From contig CM049311.1 in the NCBI GenBank assembly GCA_026874595.1, positions 45,325,676 through 45,389,675 of the forward strand: a stretch of 64,000 bases of DNA, read 5' to 3'. This document shows, piece after piece, positions 21,528 through 32,345 of this stretch (the first letter of the stretch is position 1; each line of letters begins with the position of its first letter). The DNA comes from Sipunculus nudus. Its lineage: Eukaryota > Annelida > Sipuncula > Golfingiida > Sipunculidae. The notes beneath the pieces were generated by a model. That model was given only the letters and a program-made list of their open reading frames with translations. It was not told the DNA's origin and did no database searches. A program made the translations under genes and the position numbers.

Positions 21528-23378
21528 CTTGAAGAGAAGAAAATGTGCATGAAAATATCAAATATACAACTTCCGATGTACTCTGACAGGTATATGTGAC
21601 ACGTGTATTGATCGAATCTTTACTTCACGATAATGAAAATTCAGTTAATGCCTTCAAGAGTTCGAAAACATGGTTCAGTATCTTATACACTTTTTGAAAT
21701 GTCATGAAATGTAGTTTTAACAAGTCAGCCGACTTTGACGAGTCTTCAGCAATAACAAGATAACTGGGCAATAATTCTGATCAAAATTTAATTTCCGGAT
21801 GGCTACTCAGGCTTTTTATCGATGGGTCCATGGGCTAAGGTGAATTTGCTTATGACAGAAATTTATGAAATAGCACAGAGAAAACAGATAACAAATTTCA
21901 GCTAAGCGGACATTCAGTCATGCTGTACTACCAAGATGTGGCCTCGTCCGCCGCACAGCAAAAATAAACAATCAACTCCTAGAAAACTCCTGTAATATCC
22001 TCATAGATGCTGGTGAAATTTCCTTTGCTAGCTCGAATTTATGTTACAGTGACCTGCGTCACATTAATAGGCCCACGATGTGTAACAAACCTATAATAAA
22101 ACATGCATAATTTAAGTAAAAATGGCCCAACACATCCAAAGTGTCACATATTTGATGTTCCACTAAAATTAGTCCATTTTATGTAAAAAGCCCCCATTTT
22201 TTCAATACATTATGCATGGGTTGCATTGTAATTTACCGTGTTCATTAGTTTAAGGTTATTTTTTTATTGTTCATGATAGGTTTTGAGAATGTGACACGAA
22301 TTCTCTAATTTAGTATTTCAAAGCCTGTAGAATAATTGTTAAATAGTATTTCATTAAATAGTTAGTCAGTCAATAATAAAGAAATTGACGTCATAGTTCA
22401 AGTAAATACAAGGACCTAGAGGCACAAATAGTCCCCTTTCGTTTGTTTACCAAGGAAAGTGTTGCATCAGTGATACCCAAATTTCCCGAACCCTTGGCAA
22501 GAACTCTTTTAGAAATTAACAAGTGACCCACGGGTCATAACGCTCAGCTGCAGAGCATGACCTGCGACATCATGGGCTGAGATTCACAACTTCCAGTCAA
22601 ATATTTGGAGAACCTATTTGCCAATTTGCTGAAACTTACAAAGACAACAGAAATATATATCACATAACTCTGATTAAAAGACGGTGAATAGATGGTCTGA
22701 GGCAAAATGTATGGTTGATGAGCTATCAGGAACTAATCCCATAGCTTGCTTGATACCTGTCAGTCTCTAAGGAACAAGACAAAGGCCAAATATAAGATCA
22801 AAATATATAGCAAAAAATCAAGGAAATCCATGCACGAATTATTGAGAAACGGGTGCCTCTGTATGATTTTTTATTCAATAAAAGCCAACTGTACTGAACT
22901 TTCATAAATGATGGTCATATTTATTTAGAAATCACTGATCCAATCCTTTGCAAGATTACATTAATATACATTTATATTAATATACTGCATTCACTTTAAC
23001 AGTTTTTGAGATTATATGTTAAAAAGGAATTAAAGATGGTTACCTGGTGGCCATATTTGATTTCTGACAGGTCTGAAATCGAACAACAAACATTCCCTAA
23101 ATCGGACCAAACATTAAAACAAAAATTACAGAAACTGCACTGACAAAAGGATTTCTAAGGCGGCTAGCTGGCAGACAAAATGGATTTCTGACAAGTCTGA
23201 CATTTGTTATCACACAGCCTCCAATAAGAGACCAAACTTGTGGCAACTGCTCCAAAGAATGTTTCAGTAATGAATGTCCAAAACATTTCAAAAGGTATGA
23301 TCAGGTTGGAGGGCTCTCATATCAGATTTTTAGACATGCAAATGTAAAAAGTGTAGGTCTAATATATTTTATTATCAC
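21528..23378. other. Intron with composite-family fragments
   Basis: Around 21895-21960 the minus strand carries the family's 3' hairpin segment (GCATGACTGAATGTCC then GCTTAGCT). At 22518-22555 the plus strand carries the family's 5' start with TGACCCACGGGTCA and GCTCAGCTG. Around 23040-23200 two related blocks with ATTTCTGACA(G/A)GTCTGA form another dispersed repeat. No exon between 21527 and 23379 could be supported. Confidence 0.5.
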
Positions 23379-23421
23379 CTTGTTTTTCAGTTGGGTCAGC
23401 AGGGTAGGTAAACTGCAAAAC
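23379..23421 (-). CDS. Exon of the CNB-domain gene
   Basis: Acceptor TTCTTTTCTTTCAG and donor CAAG|GTGATA frame a 43-bp exon reading VLQFTYPADPTEKQ plus one base. It begins in phase 0, which fits the end of the 33-bp exon at 43238-43270. The combined residues fit the start of a second CNB-like domain. On the genome it is separated from that exon by a 19.8-kb intron loaded with two LTR retrotransposons, the nearer only 260 bp away. Confidence 0.65.
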
Positions 23422-23681
23422 CTGAAAGAAAAGAAATGCAGAAAGCATCACTAAGAGTCTTGTAATAAAATAAAGCCATCCTAAATCCAGGTACAGACCC
23501 ACATATTATGAGAACAAACACTTGCTGGTATATCTGATGATTTATATAAAAATATGCAGATATCTAGGAAACTAAGTTTATTGCTATGATTCCATAAAAT
23601 TGTAAACATCCCTGAACAATGACCTCAATTGGATTCTTTCTAGAGTGATGGGTAACTACTATCCACTCTAAATAGACAGGT

Positions 23682-24629
23682 TGAAGGGGTCTATCTCTCA
23701 CGCTCTCTCTGTGGCATCTCTGTGTGAAGATCTCAGCAGGTGAAGTAACACAAGGTTTATTTGTACAATCAGCAGAGGAACTGGCAGACGCTCAGTTTCC
23801 CACTACATAGACAAAAAACCCAACTGACTTGCTAATGCTATGCCCTGAGTATGTATCAACTACTACAGCCAATCAATTACCTTGACTCTTATGACCAATT
23901 AGAACTTAATTCCGTAAGGACCAATCAAAGTTAATAAAAGGGGCCAGGCCAGTTTATGACTGACAGGCGATACTCATATGGGGAACAGATAATGCCCTGC
24001 AGGCAGATTACATAATAGGACCCCCACCGCCAGGTGAGGATATGGTGCCTTATCAGAGCAAGCACTATATAGACTGAGGTAGATATGCCCTACTTTGATG
24101 AACTAATCCGGCTTAGCCGGCCTATGAATTTAATCAAGAAATATCTAGCTATGTTTATCCAAAGGATCCCCAGGGTTACCTTTTGGATGCAGGTGTGCAC
24201 ACTAATCTTGCCAGGTGGTAAGGTGATGACACTTTAACCCCGCTGGTAGCCCTGACTTGTCTATTGTAAGAATGTCTATGTGCAATGGCCAAAAGTAACT
24301 GACATCCCTAAGCTTGGTTTCTTATGACTTAAATAATGCTAAATATAAAATTATGCTGTAAAATCATAAATGCTATACTAATCATGTGAACTTAAAATAT
24401 AAATTATGAAATATAATATTATATCAGTCAATATTCATATGAACAGTATATGCCATGCACACATAATTAAGTGCTAAATTGTTTTCAAATTATAATAAAA
24501 TATGATAGTATTTGAATCATCATTCCTATAAACAGTGGCTGAACATGCACCCGTATTTAGGCGTTATACTATCCTTAATTAGTAATCAACTGGAATGTAT
24601 AATACACTAAGATATAAAGTCACTTTACA
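23682..24629 (-). repeat. 3' LTR of element 3 (948 bp)
   Basis: On the minus strand it runs from TGTAAAGTGAC to ...GACCCCTTCA. It carries AATAAA on the minus strand (23756-23761), a plausible polyA signal. Compared with the other LTR it differs mainly in a short block near 23710-23730 and at scattered single bases. Confidence 0.95.
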
Positions 24630-24642
24630 CTCCTCCCTTACC
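24630..24642 (-). other. Polypurine tract of element 3
   Basis: Immediately upstream (minus strand) of the 3' LTR is AAGGTAAGGGAGGAG, a classic polypurine tract for plus-strand priming. Confidence 0.85.
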
Positions 24643-24700
24643 TTTAAATAAATTTTAATGTATTAAAATTTATAAAAACAAAAGTTCATGTTCATAGAGT

Positions 24701-25183
24701 TCATGAAGGTTCACTGTTCATCTTCCTGTGGTGAAGCTGTAGGGCCAATGATGCCCATCGATAGCGTTGTGGTTGTTCTGGCTGAGTGGTTGTGGCATCT
24801 GCTGTTTGACAGGTAGCTGCTGTTGCCATGGCGCAACTGCACGGGATTATACGACAGGCACAAAGTAAGGTAATAGCGACCCCACCAGTGGTTAACAACA
24901 ATATCGATGTAGTTTCTTCGTACCAGTCCCGACAGGAACTTGTTTGTATCCCTGATTGCTTGTTTAAGTCCTTTTATCACTGACGGTAGCCTTTGGTCCG
25001 GGGGGGGGGGGGTTTCTGCAGCACCACCAGAATTCGCCAGTTTGCCTTGAGGCCGTAGATGGCATCAGTGTTTTTTGCTGTAATGCCTTGGTCGAGTGCG
25101 CTGAACTGAGACTTTTGTCTGCTCATTAAGGTGCCCGAAATACAAAATATAAGTTGAAACAAAAAGATCAGGCTAATGTGCAT
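24701..25183 (-). pseudogene. Short third reading frame of element 3, env-like position
   Basis: Between pol and the 3' LTR on the minus strand is a frame starting at 25183 with a hydrophobic start (LIFLFQLIFCISG), resembling a signal peptide. After a run of 13 G (25000-25012) the frame changes; downstream segments include LKQAIRDTNKFLSGLV and a hydrophobic stretch (TTGGVAITLLCACRI) that could be a membrane segment, ending at 24701. Total coding length is only about 160 residues, far shorter than envelope proteins of gypsy or retroviruses. It has no fusion or receptor motif I recognise. It could be a reduced env-like gene, an accessory gene, or chance. Confidence 0.4.
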
Positions 25184-25204
25184 GGTTAAGTTAATTTAAA
25201 TATC

Positions 25205-26040
25205 CTATTCAGTATATCTAATCCTTTTCCGAGGACGTAGGAGTCTATCTGTTAGGCTGCGTGGTTGCGGTATAAGTGAGGGGTCGAGTGGCTCAGGGGA
25301 GGAGGTTCTTAATAGCTTGTCCCGTGATTGAGCTAAGCCATGTGATTGGTCATCGTCGATTGACCTATCAGTTTCAGGGGAAAAGCTCACTTCCATGTTG
25401 GGGGTATCAGGGCTAGCCTCTGTGTGTGCATTATTATGATTGTCTGCTAATGGGTCATGTACACTATTTTGAGGGGGTGGATAGGTTGGGGTATTGGAAT
25501 TTGAACTTTGTCTATCAGGTTCTTCAATGTTTTGGTCGGCGGAATTTGGATGTGTGATTGGTTTTGAATTTCATTTCTGTTATTTACTTTAGTTCCACAG
25601 GAATGGTTGACAGTTGTGTCCCACACAGGCCTGCTTCGGCGAGATCTCTTCGGTCTAGGTGGCATTGCATCCCAGGCTATTGAGGGGTCAAGTAGTTTAA
25701 CATGGGAACGATGTACAGTCTTAACTTCACCAGATATTTGATTCCTGATTTGGCAGGTTAAGCCTGATGTTCGCGTAACAATCCACTGGGGATCCCATCT
25801 AGATGTTAGCGTAAGTGGCTCATTAGCCTTGAGTACTACTGTGTCCCCCACTAGTATCTCTTGTGCGTCTGCACGTTTATTGATCATCTCTCTGTTATTT
25901 TCTCTAGCAGCCAAGGTGTTAGTATGCGCTTGGGTGTATGCGTGAGCTAGGTCATCCAGTCTATTTCCAAATGTTTGATTACAGAGATTGGACTGTAATA
26001 ATTTTGTTAGGGGGGTCCTGGGGTGTCTGCCATATAACAT
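25205..26040 (-). pseudogene. Integrase C-terminal region of element 3
   Basis: Continues the integrase after a frame break at the run of A at 26041-26047. It reads MLYGRHPRTPLTKLL, RADAQEILVGDTVVLK, WDPQWIVTRTSGLTCQI (GPY/F-like module) and HRSHVKLLD, then an Arg/Pro-rich tail (PPRPKRSRRSRPVW). A further frame change is needed for the last segment at 25205-25396, ending RLLRPRKRIRYTE. No chromodomain is visible. Confidence 0.8.
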
Positions 26041-26880
26041 AAAAAAATCGGGTATACCCCGTAACTACACTGACACTAATTCTGTGGGCTCCTAGGGCAT
26101 CCCCAACGTGATTTTCCCAATTTTCTGGTTGGTTGTTTACTAGTTTAGAAAGCATTTCCTTGAATGTTTTATTGAACCTTTCAATTTTACCATTAGAGGC
26201 TGGATGGAATGGTGTAATGTTTCTGTGATCTATATCTAGATCTTGGAGATATTTCTTGAAAGCTGAGGCATTGAATTCACCGCCATTATCGAATACTAAT
26301 ACTTCCGGGACACCATGTGTAGGAAGGAACTGATTGGCTAGCTTTTCCCAAACAGACTCGTTGGACTTATCAGCTATTGGGTATGCTTCAGCCCATCCTG
26401 TTTTGTGGCATATGACTGTGAGAATATATTTGTTGCCCTTAGCCGAGGTAACGAATGGTCCTATGAGGTCGACACTGACCATCTGCATCGGAAATGCTGG
26501 TATAGGATTATCTCCCATGACTGTATGCACCTGTTTCTTTGAATGTGCTATGCAGATTAGGCAACTCTGGAGCTGTTTTCTTATGTCAGCTCTCATGTTC
26601 GGCCATATATAGGCTTCTCTGACCCTTTCTAGTGTTTTTAAACTTGCCAAATGTCCAACTTCTTTATGTGCCCTATTTGTGACTGGTTCTCTGTAGCGAA
26701 AGCGGAAAACAAGTCGGGGGTAGGCGGCTGACTCAAGGCTAGGCCGCCGTGTGCTGTACAGGACCTGGTTTATAACCATATATTCTGAGTCTTCCCCATT
26801 TGTATCTGAAAACAAATTAGGGAATTCCTCTTTCTGTTCATCTGCAACTGTTTGCAGGTCTAACCCATCGATTAAACATG
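25979..26880 (-). pseudogene. Integrase zinc-binding and catalytic core of element 3
   Basis: The N-terminal zinc-binding module is present (H in AHKEVGH, C in CLICIAH), followed by all three catalytic residues of the DDE core: SVDLIGPF, VFDNGGEF and NGKIERFN. It ends where the T run at 26041-26047 shifts the frame. Its start also needs a frame change from the RNase H region near 26890. Apart from these breaks the domain looks intact. Confidence 0.88.
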
Positions 26881-28132
26881 GGATAGTTGGTATGTCAGAG
26901 ACTCAGGGTAGGCCTGGGGGTCCACCCAGTCTATTTGGGTGTCTATCAGTGCTATCTCATCTGCATGCTCTTTGGGCACGCACTCAGACAGTGCAATTGC
27001 CCAATGCTGGAGTTTGTTGTTCAACTGTTTTTTCTTGAATAGTGACAATAGGGGCTTGTGATCTGTGAGAATCGTAAAGGGTGACCCATACAAGTAAGGG
27101 CGCAGTTTATTAACTGCATATAGGATGGCATACGCCTCTCTTTCAATCGTAGCCCAACGCTGCTGAACATCTGAAAGATGATGTGACAGATACTGGACAA
27201 CTCTTTCTGTGCCATCTTCATGTATCTGAGACAACATGGCACCAACACAGGAATCTGAAGCATCTGTGTACAGTCTGTATGGTAAATCTGTCCTGGGGAA
27301 AGCCATGATATTTGGGGAGATCAGAGCATCCTTGAGGCTGTTAAAGGCGACAGTGTGCTCCTGGGACCATGAAAATCTGCTGTCCTTTTTTGTTAACTGT
27401 GTTAGTGGGGATGCAATGGCAGCGAAATTTGGAATACTGTTCCTGTAGTAATTAGCCATTCCTAAGAATGATCTAACTTGCTTGACTGTCTTTGGGGGTG
27501 GAATAGATTTTATTGCCGCAGTTTTTACAGGATCTGGTTGGCTGCCTTCTTGGGTGACTACAAACCCAAGGACATTCACTTGTGTTTTGGCAAAGTCACA
27601 TTTTGATTGCTTTAGTTTCAGGTTTGCCGCTCGCAGCCTGGACAGGACAGCTTCTACGTGAGTTATGCGAGATTCTGGATCAGGGCTATATATGATGATA
27701 TCATCAATATATATCATCACACAGACACCCAGGAGGTCTTTTAAGATGGTTTGTAAAAGGCGTTGGAAATTGGACGGGGCATTTGCGAGACCGAAGGGCA
27801 CCCGGACAAACTCAAATTGACCTTTATGGCATACAAATGCAGTTTTCTCCATATCTGCTGGGTTCAAGGCTATTTGATGATAACCACTTTTAAGGTCTAG
27901 AGTGGAGAATATCTTGCTGCCGGCAAGCTGGTCAAGTATATCATCTATTCGGGGCAGTGGGTAATGGTCCCGTTGAGTAACCTTATTGAGTTGACGGAAG
28001 TCAACACAGAGTCTACTACTTCCGTCCCGCTTGGGTACTATCAGAATAGGTGAAGCGTATGGGCTACATGATGGTCTAATGACACCTTGCGCCAGCATAT
28101 CATCAATGCATTTGGCAATTTCTATCCTCTTA
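26872..28132 (-). pseudogene. Reverse transcriptase and RNase H of element 3
   Basis: About 410 codons are open. RT motifs in order: GVIRPSCSPYASPI, LCVDFRQLNKVT, STLDLKSGYHQI, VPFGLANAPSNFQ, the catalytic YIDDIIIYS, VLGFVVTQEG and SFLGMANYYR. RNase H follows: LYTDASDSCVGAMLSQ, TIEREAYAILYAVNKLRPYLYG and LTDHKPL. The end of RNase H looks shortened: after LQHWAIALSE the usual 20-residue DALSR-type closing motif is missing. The frame from protease breaks at the run of 12 G (28165-28176). Confidence 0.9.
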
Positions 28133-28133
28133 G

Positions 28134-28678
28134 TCAGAGGGGCTCTGTAGGGCCTCTGATAAGTGGGGGGGGGGGGCCTTTGGTTATGATCCTCATTGGG
28201 AGAATATCACAAAATCCGTTTGGGTCTTTAGGCCCAGAAAAAACATCTGCATATTGCCTAATCAAACTGTTTATGTCATGTTGGTTGTAAGTGGGGACTG
28301 TCTGGTCTAACCCTGCTATCCCATGCTTTGCACTGACAGTAAATTTCCATGACTGATTGAACCAGATGAGGGTATTATGATGGAAATCTAAAGTAGCTTT
28401 CCCCAGAAACAAATTGTCTGTGCCCAGAATACACTCATGTGGTAGGTTTTCTACAATGTAAAAACTCAGTTGGCCCACTTGGTATACAACAAGTTCAGTT
28501 ATACCATATACTGTGAGTGATTGCCCCGTTACCGACTTGAATGTGGTTTCTGTTGTTTTCAAGATTGGAATACGGTCTGTTTGTGAGCATATTAATTGAA
28601 AGGTATCCCGCCGTAGCAGGCTGCGACTTGCCCCACTGTCAACCAGGGTGGTAATGGTTAAACCAGTTACTGATATTT
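28134..28678 (-). pseudogene. Protease and N-terminal pol of element 3
   Basis: Open from the stop at 28679-28681; the aspartic protease active site DSGASRSLLR is at about 28613-28642, and ECILGTDNL at about 28422-28448 is the expected closing motif. Next comes the linker VFSGPKDPNG typical before RT. The frame ends after the G12 run; one base would restore continuity to RT. No overlap with gag is seen, so pol translation would need readthrough, frameshifting or splicing. Confidence 0.8.
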
Positions 28679-28714
28679 AAATTTGGGGCCTAGTTGTTTG
28701 CAGTGCTACTGCTG

Positions 28715-29953
28715 TTAATAGTTTAAATGGTTACTTGAATCTTGGGGCCTCGCATGAGATCTTTTAAAGTTCCTACTGCTGTTTGATTGGCGGGGTCTGT
28801 TACTGGGATTAGTTCCAAACTGTTGCTGTTGCCTTTGACGTGCGTGTCTTAGGAGACAATTTCTTGCTATGTGGTTAATTTTACCACACTCATAACAGAT
28901 AGGCTTACCATCTGCTGTCCATGCTAACTCATTTGTGTAGCGTTTGTTGGTAGGGCGATTGTTAGAGAGACGGAATGGCCTATTGTTGTCTGACACAGCC
29001 GCAATAGAAAAGGCTTCCAGTTTACTGTCAATTTCTCTGAACTTTTCATCAATTACACGTTTAATGATAGTCTCAGTAGAACTGGTGTTACCAGTGTTTG
29101 TTGCCAAGACCTGTGTAATGGCGCTTACATCCATAGGTTCATGGCAATTTTGATCTGTAATGCTGAGATTTGAGGCGGGTGTCGGGCCTAATTGGGCAAG
29201 CCTACGCTCATTCATGTCACTTTCTAAAGCTAGAGTCATAGCGACCTGCGATGATGTGGGTTTCTTGTAATAAACCTCCCTTCTAATCTGATTATTTACA
29301 AGGGCAGCAAAGTATACCTGTTGTAACTGATGGTCTTTGTCATCATTATGGGCTGCTAGGGGGTAAGCTTCCTCTGCTGCTGCTCTAAATTTCCTATTGA
29401 AAGTTGCTAGGGATTCAGAGGGGTTCTGTTTTAGTTTTGTGAGACGTGCCCGGAGGTCTTGTTGTTCATCTAATGGAATAAACAACTGGTAAAGGTGGGT
29501 TTTAAGGGCATTCCATGGAACACTTAACCTATCCACATTAGCCTGATTATTCTCACTTTGGCGGGTCACCTTGTAAGCATTCAAATAGGCCTCTAATTCA
29601 TAGCGCAACTCACCTCTAGCAGTCTTGGAGGCCACTTCCAAAATGACTCTGTTGTCTTCTGTGTAGTTTAGCGTGTATTCCACTTCCTGTAACCAGGTTT
29701 TCAGGGGCTTGTAGGATGTGTCGTCACAATCTGATACCCTCCTTACCAGGTCCGCCACCAGTCTGTGCTGTTCTTTGCGTCCTGCTGTGTCTGCTGCCAG
29801 CCTTTGGTTGGTTTCTGCCAGTTGTTGGTTAGTGTGAACGATCTGTTGTATGTATGTCTGCATGGTGGCTAGGGCTGAGTCCACTTGTTGAGGATGGATG
29901 ATAACTGGTTGCCCTTGTATGAGCTCTGGGTCAGGGGTACCCTCTTGAGCCAT
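28715..29953 (-). CDS. gag: gag of element 3, intact
   Basis: I chose ATG 29953 (MAQEGTPDPELIQG) because it lies about 75 bp after the primer-binding site and opens the family-typical sequence; the frame is open further upstream into the LTR but that part is leader. Length is 412 codons. A coiled-coil-like Gln-rich stretch follows (QQIVHTNQQLAETNQ), then capsid with WNALKTHLYQLF and LTKLKQNPSESLATFNRKF, and one zinc knuckle CYECGKINHIARNC near 28863-28904. It ends in a basic, Gln/Asn/Arg-rich tail. It would form the particle in the cytoplasm. No stop or frameshift interrupts it. Confidence 0.85.
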   Translation of the reverse strand: MAQEGTPDPELIQGQPVIIHPQQVDSALATMQTYIQQIVHTNQQLAETNQRLAADTAGRKEQHRLVADLVRRVSDCDDTSYKPLKTWLQEVEYTLNYTEDNRVILEVASKTARGELRYELEAYLNAYKVTRQSENNQANVDRLSVPWNALKTHLYQLFIPLDEQQDLRARLTKLKQNPSESLATFNRKFRAAAEEAYPLAAHNDDKDHQLQQVYFAALVNNQIRREVYYKKPTSSQVAMTLALESDMNERRLAQLGPTPASNLSITDQNCHEPMDVSAITQVLATNTGNTSSTETIIKRVIDEKFREIDSKLEAFSIAAVSDNNRPFRLSNNRPTNKRYTNELAWTADGKPICYECGKINHIARNCLLRHARQRQQQQFGTNPSNRPRQSNSSRNFKRSHARPQDSSNHLNY

Positions 29954-30010
29954 ACTGGTTGTGGTATTTAAAAAGTCACTTACTGGATAACGCAAGTAAG
30001 AGTCCAGGAA

Positions 30011-30028
30011 CTTGGGCACCGCTCGCCA
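30011..30028 (-). other. Primer-binding site of element 3
   Basis: Reading the minus strand past the 5' LTR end (...CCCCTTCA) gives one spacer base and then TGGCGAGCGGTGCCCAAG. TGG matches the tRNA CCA tail; the tRNA identity was not determined. Confidence 0.7.
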
Positions 30029-30029
30029 G

Positions 30030-30982
30030 TGAAGGGGTCTATCTCTCACGCTCTCTCTATGGCACGCTGGACACACATAGAAGATCTCAGCAGGTGAAGT
30101 AACACAAGGTTTATTTGTACAATCAGCAGAGGAACTGGCAGACGCTCAGTTTCCCACTACATGGACAAAAACCCAAATGACCTGCTAATGTTATGCCCTG
30201 AGTATGTATCAACTACTACAGCCAATCAATTACCTTGACTCTTATGACCAATTAGAACTTAATTCTGTAAGGACCAATCAAAGTTAATAAAAGGGGCCAG
30301 GCCAGTTTATGACTGACAGGCGATACTCATATGGGGAACAGATAATGCCCTGCAGGCAGATTACATAATAGGACCCCCACCGCCAGGTGAGGATATGGTG
30401 CCTTATCAGAGCAAGCACTATAAAGACTGAGGTAGATATGCCCTACTTTGATGAACTAATCCGGCTTAGCCGGCCTATGAATTTAATCAAGAAATATCTA
30501 GCTATGTTTATCCAAAGGATCCCCAGGGTTACCTTTTGGATGCAGGTGTGCACACTAATCTTGCCAGGTGGTAAGGTGATGACACTTTAACCCCGCTGGT
30601 AGCCCTGACTTGTCTATTGTAAGAATGTCTATGGGCAATGGCCAAAAGTAACTGACATCCCTAAGCTTGGTTTCTTATGACTTAAATAATGCTAAATATA
30701 AAATTATGCTGTAAAATCATAAATGCTATACTAATCATGTGAACTTAAAATATAAATTATGAAATATAATATTATATCAGTCAATATTCATATGAACAGT
30801 ATATGCCATGCACACATAATTAAGTGCTATATTGTTTTCAAATAATAATAAAATATGATAGTATTTGAATCATCATTCCTATAAACAGTGGCTGAACATG
30901 CACCCACAATTAGGCGTTATACTATCCTAAATTAGTAATCAACTGGAATGTATAATACACTAAGATATAAAGTCACTTTACA
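30030..30982 (-). repeat. 5' LTR of element 3 (953 bp)
   Basis: Direct repeat of 23682-24629 with the same TG...CA borders. The outer flank begins AGGT, the target duplication, followed by GGCTTAG of a dispersed repeat. Open frames inside the LTR on the plus strand are mirrored in the other LTR and are not genes. Confidence 0.95.
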
Positions 30983-32345
30983 AGGTGGCTTAGCGTCAGA
31001 TTTTGGCCATATCGTTACAGACCGGAAAAAAACACCAAAGTGTGCATATGGGTATAGTACAACGTAACGGATGATTTCAGAGGGGGCGCCCTCGTGGAGT
31101 ACCCACGAGATAAGTTTCAGAGCCTGAAAACCCCATGCGCCTTGCGTATCAAATTACTCTCTTTTTGCATGAAAATGAAGAGGGTTAGGGAAGGAAAAAT
31201 CACATTAGATCCACTACGGTTTAACGAAATACAGTAAATTATATACCAAAAGAAAGCCAAAGAAGAGTACTTTCAATCAATACCATTTACGTTGTTTTAT
31301 TATACACCTATAGCCCAAAACAATGTAGAATGTTCACGTGACGATACCTTTTCTCAATTTCGGGACTGTGGAAGCTAGATGCAAACATTTAAACAAGATA
31401 TTAAGTGTATAAAAGAATAAAATGTGCAAATATTTTTCTTGTTTACTATTGTTGAGTTTGTAATTCAGTTTCTGGGAAGGTATTTAATGTTTGTAAAAAT
31501 GGATAGTTGCCTTAACGGCTACTTGTGTTTGAACTAATATGACCTATAAACTTTATTTGAGATCAAGATAAACCTAACGTTCATATTTTTATTTGTTCTT
31601 GTTATTTATTGCAACTGATCTCTGTAAATCGTTGCAAATTCAAAATTTAAACTTTCGGGCAAGCACAATAATTTTTTTTTTTCAGAATTTATTTTTTAAC
31701 TATCATAATCGTCCTGTTACAAGAGTGCGGCACGTTCCAGAAAATATGTTGACAAATAACTACTTAAACATCATCTGTTTCGAAATTCACTACAAATTGA
31801 AATTTAACACAGAAATAAAATCTTTAAAACTGCTTTAACAAATAAAATCGGTCATATTATTAAAGCCAAATGGTTACAATGTGATATGTTAGTTGCACTA
31901 GCACATTCTGGAACACAACTTGGGTAGTTTACTTAATGCAGTTACATTTTTAAAGGTTTGTACAATCAAAATTTGCTTTTAGTCAGGTGGCTTAGCGTTA
32001 AATTTGACCCTTATCGTTACAGATCGAAATAAAGCACCGAACTTTGTAGGTGGATAGATTACATCCAGGGGGTTGATTTTAGAGGGGGTTCCCAGGTGAA
32101 GTACATACAAGTTTTGTTTTAGCGCCTAAAACCTATTTGGCCCTTGCTCCCCGAAATAACGAAATTAAGCATATAATATGAAGAAATAACAAAAAAGAAA
32201 AAAAAAAACATAAATAACAAAGTTTAGCATAAAAATATGAAGGGTCAGGGAAAGGAAAAATCACTTCAGATCCGCTTTATCTGGATAAAATATTGCGAAT
32301 ATATATACCAAATTAAAGACAAAGAAAAAAATACGTTCCATGCAG
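30983..32345. repeat. Two diverged copies of a dispersed repeat
   Basis: AGGTGGCTTAGCG opens both blocks (30983 and 31985). Shared landmarks follow in the same order: ATCGTTACAGA, AGAGGGGG, a GGTTAGGGAAGGAAAAATCAC-like block, and CCACTACGG/CCGCTTTAT. The gypsy element inserted at the very start of the first copy. No coding sequence is seen. Confidence 0.7.

Larger units (their letters stand above)
23682..30982 (-). mobile_element. Complete Ty3/gypsy LTR retrotransposon, 7.3 kb (element 3)
   Basis: Two long direct repeats (23682-24629 and 30030-30982) start TG and end CA and enclose gag, protease, RT-RNase H, integrase and a short third reading frame in the usual gypsy order on the minus strand. 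AGGT is duplicated outside the LTRs (23678-23681 and 30983-30986). The LTRs look about 98% identical by eye, so the insertion is recent. It sits in the same orientation as the host CNB gene, inside its large intron. Pol is broken at homopolymer runs. Confidence 0.95.

Noticed and set aside
30387-30590. Plus-strand frame inside the 5' LTR, mirrored in the other LTR
   Set aside because: Conserved only because both LTRs are recent copies; antisense to the element and without recognised content.
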